This document shows, in pieces, positions 61,019 through 64,000 of a stretch of 64,000 nt of DNA. The position numbers were made by a program, and so were the translations under genes. Each line of letters begins with the position of its first letter. Position 1 is the first letter of the stretch. The stretch is from Thalassovita sp. (GTDB taxonomy: Bacteria > Pseudomonadota > Alphaproteobacteria > Rhodobacterales > Rhodobacteraceae): NCBI GenBank assembly GCA_017792425.1, contig CP051233.1:1646402-1710401 (forward strand). The letters are read 5' to 3'. The notes under the pieces were generated by a model, which did not search any database, was not told the origin of the DNA, and saw only the letters and a list, made by a program, of their open reading frames with translations.

Positions 61019-62011
61019 ATGGCGATGCTGGAAGAAAGCGCACGGCAAGTTTTCGACACCCATTGCGGCCCGGATGTGGTGCGTGCGATCGAGGCGGGCG
61101 GCCCGGTCGGGACGCTCTGGCAAGAGTTGGAAAGCGTAGGCTTCGCCGATGCGCTGCGCCCCGAAACCGGGGGTGGTGCCGGGCTGAGCTGGTCTGATGT
61201 CGGGGTGGTCCTGATGCAAGCAGGCGCATACGCGCTGCCTGTTCCCTTGGGACAGACAATGGCCATGCGGGCGGTAATGTCCGGGACGGATATCAGCGGG
61301 CCGATTACCATCGCCCCGGTACCGGCGCAGCGCACGAAAGACGGCGTATTCCTGCGCACGGTGCCGTTCGGAAGGGTTGCTGCCGCAACCGTGGCGATGG
61401 TGGAAGGCGACTGGGTGCTTTTGCCCGTCGGGTCCGCACAGGTGACGCCTGCACCCGTGCACGGGTCTCTGACGGCTGATCTGACTTGGATGGCAACGCC
61501 CGCTCCGACGCCGCTTCCGGGTATAGATTGGGTGGCCCTAGGTGCCTTGTTGACAGCGGTGACGATGGCCGGGACGATGATGCGGGTGCTGGATATGACC
61601 GTCGCCTATGTCGTGGATCGGCAGCAGTTCGGCAAGCCGATTGGCAGACAGCAGGCCGTCCAGCAGCAACTGGCGGTCATGGCCGAAGAGGTCTATGCCG
61701 CCCGTATGGCCGCAAGCCTGGGGCTGTCGTTGCCCGATATCAGAACCGGGGCGGCGCTGGCCAAATCACGCGTTTCCGAAGCGGCGGCGAAAGTGGGGCC
61801 AATCGCCCATGCCGTCCACGGGGCCATCGGAATCGCGGCGGAAACGGATCTGAACCTGTTCACCCGCCGCCTGATCGAAGGACGCACGCACTACGGTAAC
61901 GCAAATCACTGGTACAAAGTGCTGGGACAGGCGGCGTTGGACAGCGGGCAGGGACCGTTCGAACATGTGGATGCGCTGGCGCGAACCAAGCGTCTGCCGC
62001 GCGATATCTGA
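61019..62011 (+). CDS. Acyl-CoA dehydrogenase family protein, smaller subunit of a pair
   Basis: 330 aa, shorter than the usual ~380. The C-terminal helical domain is typical (YVVDRQQFGKPIGRQQAVQQQLA, AVHGAIGIAAETDLNLFTRR), while the N-terminal and middle domains are reduced: the loop between about residues 105 and 160 is poor in recognisable FAD-binding motifs. This fits the non-catalytic or partner chain of a heteromeric acyl-CoA dehydrogenase. Starts 2 nt after the larger subunit. Confidence 0.87.
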   Translation: MAMLEESARQVFDTHCGPDVVRAIEAGGPVGTLWQELESVGFADALRPETGGGAGLSWSDVGVVLMQAGAYALPVPLGQTMAMRAVMSGTDISGPITIAPVPAQRTKDGVFLRTVPFGRVAAATVAMVEGDWVLLPVGSAQVTPAPVHGSLTADLTWMATPAPTPLPGIDWVALGALLTAVTMAGTMMRVLDMTVAYVVDRQQFGKPIGRQQAVQQQLAVMAEEVYAARMAASLGLSLPDIRTGAALAKSRVSEAAAKVGPIAHAVHGAIGIAAETDLNLFTRRLIEGRTHYGNANHWYKVLGQAALDSGQGPFEHVDALARTKRLPRDI

Positions 62012-62022
62012 AGGAGTTTCCC

Positions 62023-62814
62023 TTGGCCGATTTTCTGACCTATGAACAAGACGGCGCTGTCGTCACCCTGACGATGAATGACCCGGACCGGCGCAATCCT
62101 TTGACGGGCAATTCCGCCGTGGCGGAATTTCTGGATGCCGCCGCCCGCATAGAGGCGGACCAGTCCGTGCGGGCCGTGATCCTGACCGGGGCCGGGGCGG
62201 CGTTTTCGGCTGGCGGAAACGTCAAGGACATGAAGAAATATCAGGACGACAGTCTGCAACCGCTGCCAATCCGCACGGAATATCGGCAGGGGATTCAACG
62301 GCTGACGCTGGCGATCTACAACCTCGAGGTTCCGTTGATCGCCGCCGTGAATGGCTATGCTATCGGGGCAGGCTGTGATCTGGCCTGCATGTGCGACATC
62401 CGTATCGCGGGCCAAAGTGCGCGTTTTGCCGAAAGCTTCATCAAGGTGGGGATCATTCCAGGCGATGGCGGGGCGTGGCTGCTGCCGCGCGTAGTGGGTA
62501 TGTCCAAGGCGGCTGAAATGGCTTTTACCGGCGATATGCTGGATGCTGAACAGGCGCTGGCCTGTGGTTTGGTCAGCCGGGTCGTGCCCAATGAAAACCT
62601 GATGCGCGAAGCCCGTGCGCTGGCGGACAAGATCGCGGCCAATCCGGGGCCTACGCTGCGGCTGACCAAGCGGTTGCTGCGCGAGGGACAGGTGACGCGC
62701 CTGGACAGCCTGCTGGAACTTTCTGCCGCGTATCAGGCGCTGGCCCACAAGACCGCCGAACATGCCGAGGCCGTCAACGCCTTCATCGACAAGCGGCCAC
62801 GGGATTTTGGTTAG
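62023..62814 (+). CDS. Enoyl-CoA hydratase/isomerase (crotonase family)
   Basis: 263 aa from TTG 62023, which is set by a perfect AAGGAG six nt upstream. Crotonase features: oxyanion-hole AAFSAGGNVKDM and NGYAIGAGCDLACMCDIRIA, then KVGIIPGDGGAWLLPR. The position of crotonase Glu144 reads Asp (GAGCDLA), so the activity may be isomerase or another crotonase reaction rather than plain hydration. Last in the plus-strand acyl-CoA operon; its stop is 2 nt from the convergent thiolase stop. Confidence 0.9.
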   Translation: MADFLTYEQDGAVVTLTMNDPDRRNPLTGNSAVAEFLDAAARIEADQSVRAVILTGAGAAFSAGGNVKDMKKYQDDSLQPLPIRTEYRQGIQRLTLAIYNLEVPLIAAVNGYAIGAGCDLACMCDIRIAGQSARFAESFIKVGIIPGDGGAWLLPRVVGMSKAAEMAFTGDMLDAEQALACGLVSRVVPNENLMREARALADKIAANPGPTLRLTKRLLREGQVTRLDSLLELSAAYQALAHKTAEHAEAVNAFIDKRPRDFG

Positions 62815-62816
62815 GA

Positions 62817-64000
62817 TCAATTGACGCGTTCGAACAATGCGGCCAATCCTTGGCCGCCGCCGATGCACATGGTTTCCAGCCCAAAGCCCGCCTCGCGCCG
62901 CTGCATTTCATTCAGCAGGGTTGCCAGGATGCGCCCGCCCGTAGCGCCGACCGGATGGCCCATCGAAATGCCGGACCCGTGCACATTCATTCGCTGAAAA
63001 TCCCCGGGTCCGAAACGCCATTCGCGGGTGCAGGCCAGAACCTGAGCGGCAAAGGCTTCGTTCAACTCGATCAGGTCGATGTCTTTCAGCGTCAGCCCGG
63101 TCTGCGCCAGTACCTTGGCGGTGGCAGGTACGGGGCCGATCCCCATATGCGACGGCGCGACGCCCGCGATCGCCCAGGCGCGCAGGCTGGCCAGTGGGGT
63201 CAGCCCCAGTTGCTGTGCCTTGTCCCGAGTGGTGACGATGCAGGCCGAAGCCCCATCGTTTTGCCCGCTGGTGTTGCCCGCGGTCACGGTAGAATCCGGG
63301 TCCACCCCCACGCGGATTGGCTTCAGTGCCGACAGGCTGTCAAGGTTCGCGTCGGCGCGGGGATGTTCATCGGCGCTGACCACGGTGTCCCCTTTGCGCG
63401 AACGAACGGTTATGGGGATGATCTCTTTGCCAAACGTGCCCTTGGCTTGCGCGGCAACGGCGCGGCGGTGGGATTCCACGGCCAGTTCATCCTGTTCCAG
63501 ACGCGATATGCCATAGTCCCGACGCAGATTTTCTGCTGTTTCCAGCATGCCGCCCGGCACGGGATAGTGCACGCCGCCCGCAGTGACGCGGCCACGTGAC
63601 AGCGCATCCTCGAACCGCATGGAATTCCCTTTGACCCCGCGCCGATAGCTGGTGGCGTAGAACGGGGCGTTGGACATGGATTCAGTCCCGCCCGCGAGAA
63701 CCAGCGTCGACGCGCCTGTGGCCACCTGCATCACCGCGTTGATCACCGCCTGCAAGCCAGACCCGCAACGGCGATCTATCTGGTAACCGCCCACCTCGAT
63801 CGGCAGCCCAGCATCCAGCGCCACGACACGGCCAAGGGCGGGGGCGTCCATCGTCGGATAGCACTGGGCAAAGATCACGTCGTCTACAGCCGCGCCGGGC
63901 AGTCCGGTCCGCTGGATCAGCCCGCGCAGCAACTGCGCCGCCAGTTCATGCGCCTGCAATTCCTTGAACTGGCCTCCGAACCGCCCGACAGGTGTCCGGT
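62817..64000 (-). CDS. Acetyl-CoA acyltransferase (thiolase), N-terminus beyond the window
   Basis: Open to the window end: about 394 codons ending in VN. The frame continues upstream of the apparent TTG start at 63959 with RTPVGRFGGQFKE, the conserved thiolase N-terminus, so only about 10 residues are missing. Catalytic Cys is in DRRCGSGLQAV, with GGTESMSNAPF, the His of NVHGSGISMGHPVGATGGR and the second Cys of ETMCIGGGQG. Completes beta-oxidation-type cleavage for the facing acyl-CoA operon, though it is on the other strand. Confidence 0.93.
   Translation of the reverse strand, partial: RTPVGRFGGQFKELQAHELAAQLLRGLIQRTGLPGAAVDDVIFAQCYPTMDAPALGRVVALDAGLPIEVGGYQIDRRCGSGLQAVINAVMQVATGASTLVLAGGTESMSNAPFYATSYRRGVKGNSMRFEDALSRGRVTAGGVHYPVPGGMLETAENLRRDYGISRLEQDELAVESHRRAVAAQAKGTFGKEIIPITVRSRKGDTVVSADEHPRADANLDSLSALKPIRVGVDPDSTVTAGNTSGQNDGASACIVTTRDKAQQLGLTPLASLRAWAIAGVAPSHMGIGPVPATAKVLAQTGLTLKDIDLIELNEAFAAQVLACTREWRFGPGDFQRMNVHGSGISMGHPVGATGGRILATLLNEMQRREAGFGLETMCIGGGQGLAALFERVN

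Noticed and set aside
1..64000. Mobile elements, prophage genes, toxin-antitoxin or defence systems
   Set aside because: No transposase, integrase, restriction, CRISPR-Cas or toxin-antitoxin signature was recognised on either strand.

Overview
This 64 kb window is GC-rich chromosomal DNA from an alphaproteobacterium, most likely a member of the Rhodobacterales (Roseobacter group / Paracoccaceae). The inference rests on gene content and order: a DctPQM TRAP transporter, an imelysin/HemP iron cluster, nasTS-nrt-nas with a fused NrtC/NrtD ATPase, a SelD fused to a pyridine-nucleotide oxidoreductase beside selU, a GltD-like/KorA/KorB operon, and a LuxI-type synthase beside sensor kinases. I see no transposase, integrase, phage gene, CRISPR array, rRNA or tRNA. 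The window opens inside putA and closes inside a thiolase gene.

Layout. 1-6.3 kb (+): end of putA (proline to glutamate), then a three-gene TRAP transporter closed by a strong terminator. 6.3-8.8 kb (-): an iron-type operon made of a 49-codon ORF, hemP, imelysin and a Tat-exported DUF1513 protein. 9-12.3 kb: convergent selU and NDH-SelD fusion (selenium use in tRNA). 12.3-22.5 kb (-): nitrate assimilation, nasT-nasS-[ANTAR leader + terminator]-nrtA-nrtB-nrtCD-FAD reductase-nasA, with no nitrite reductase. 22.7-26.2 kb (-): nadA-nadB-nadC for de novo NAD. 26.2-28.2 kb: MarR regulator divergent from a FAH-family hydrolase and a PaaI-like thioesterase. 28.2-36.4 kb (-): homoprotocatechuate meta-cleavage operon (hpaE, hpaD, hpaG-type, hpaH, hpaI fused to DUF2218), then an aldehyde dehydrogenase suited to succinic semialdehyde and a ThDP-dependent enzyme.

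36.6-38.6 kb: HxlR regulator divergent from an SDR protein and a DsbA/HCCA-isomerase pseudogene, with a 15-bp perfect inverted repeat between them. 38.8-43.5 kb (+): three-gene 2-oxoacid oxidoreductase operon ending in a nested terminator. 43.6-48.5 kb (-): RND efflux pump and adaptor. 48.7-52.7 kb (+): YfgM-like, BamB, Der, PACE efflux protein; the first three are in the same order as in E. coli. 52.9-54.8 kb: secreted EF-hand peptide, YbaK deacylase, TetR regulator. 54.8-59 kb: response regulator and two related histidine kinases, divergent from a LuxI-family synthase that has no adjacent LuxR. 59-64 kb: SDR, paired acyl-CoA dehydrogenase subunits, enoyl-CoA hydratase and a convergent thiolase, a beta-oxidation-like acyl-CoA module.

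The most interesting items are the NasT-type ANTAR leader, the LuxI/two-kinase/response-regulator cluster, the HpaI-DUF2218 fusion, a 54-nt structured repeat found in two convergent intergenic gaps, the HxlR-associated long palindrome, and the small ORF translationally coupled to hemP. I ran no database search; family assignments come from recognising motifs and gene order.
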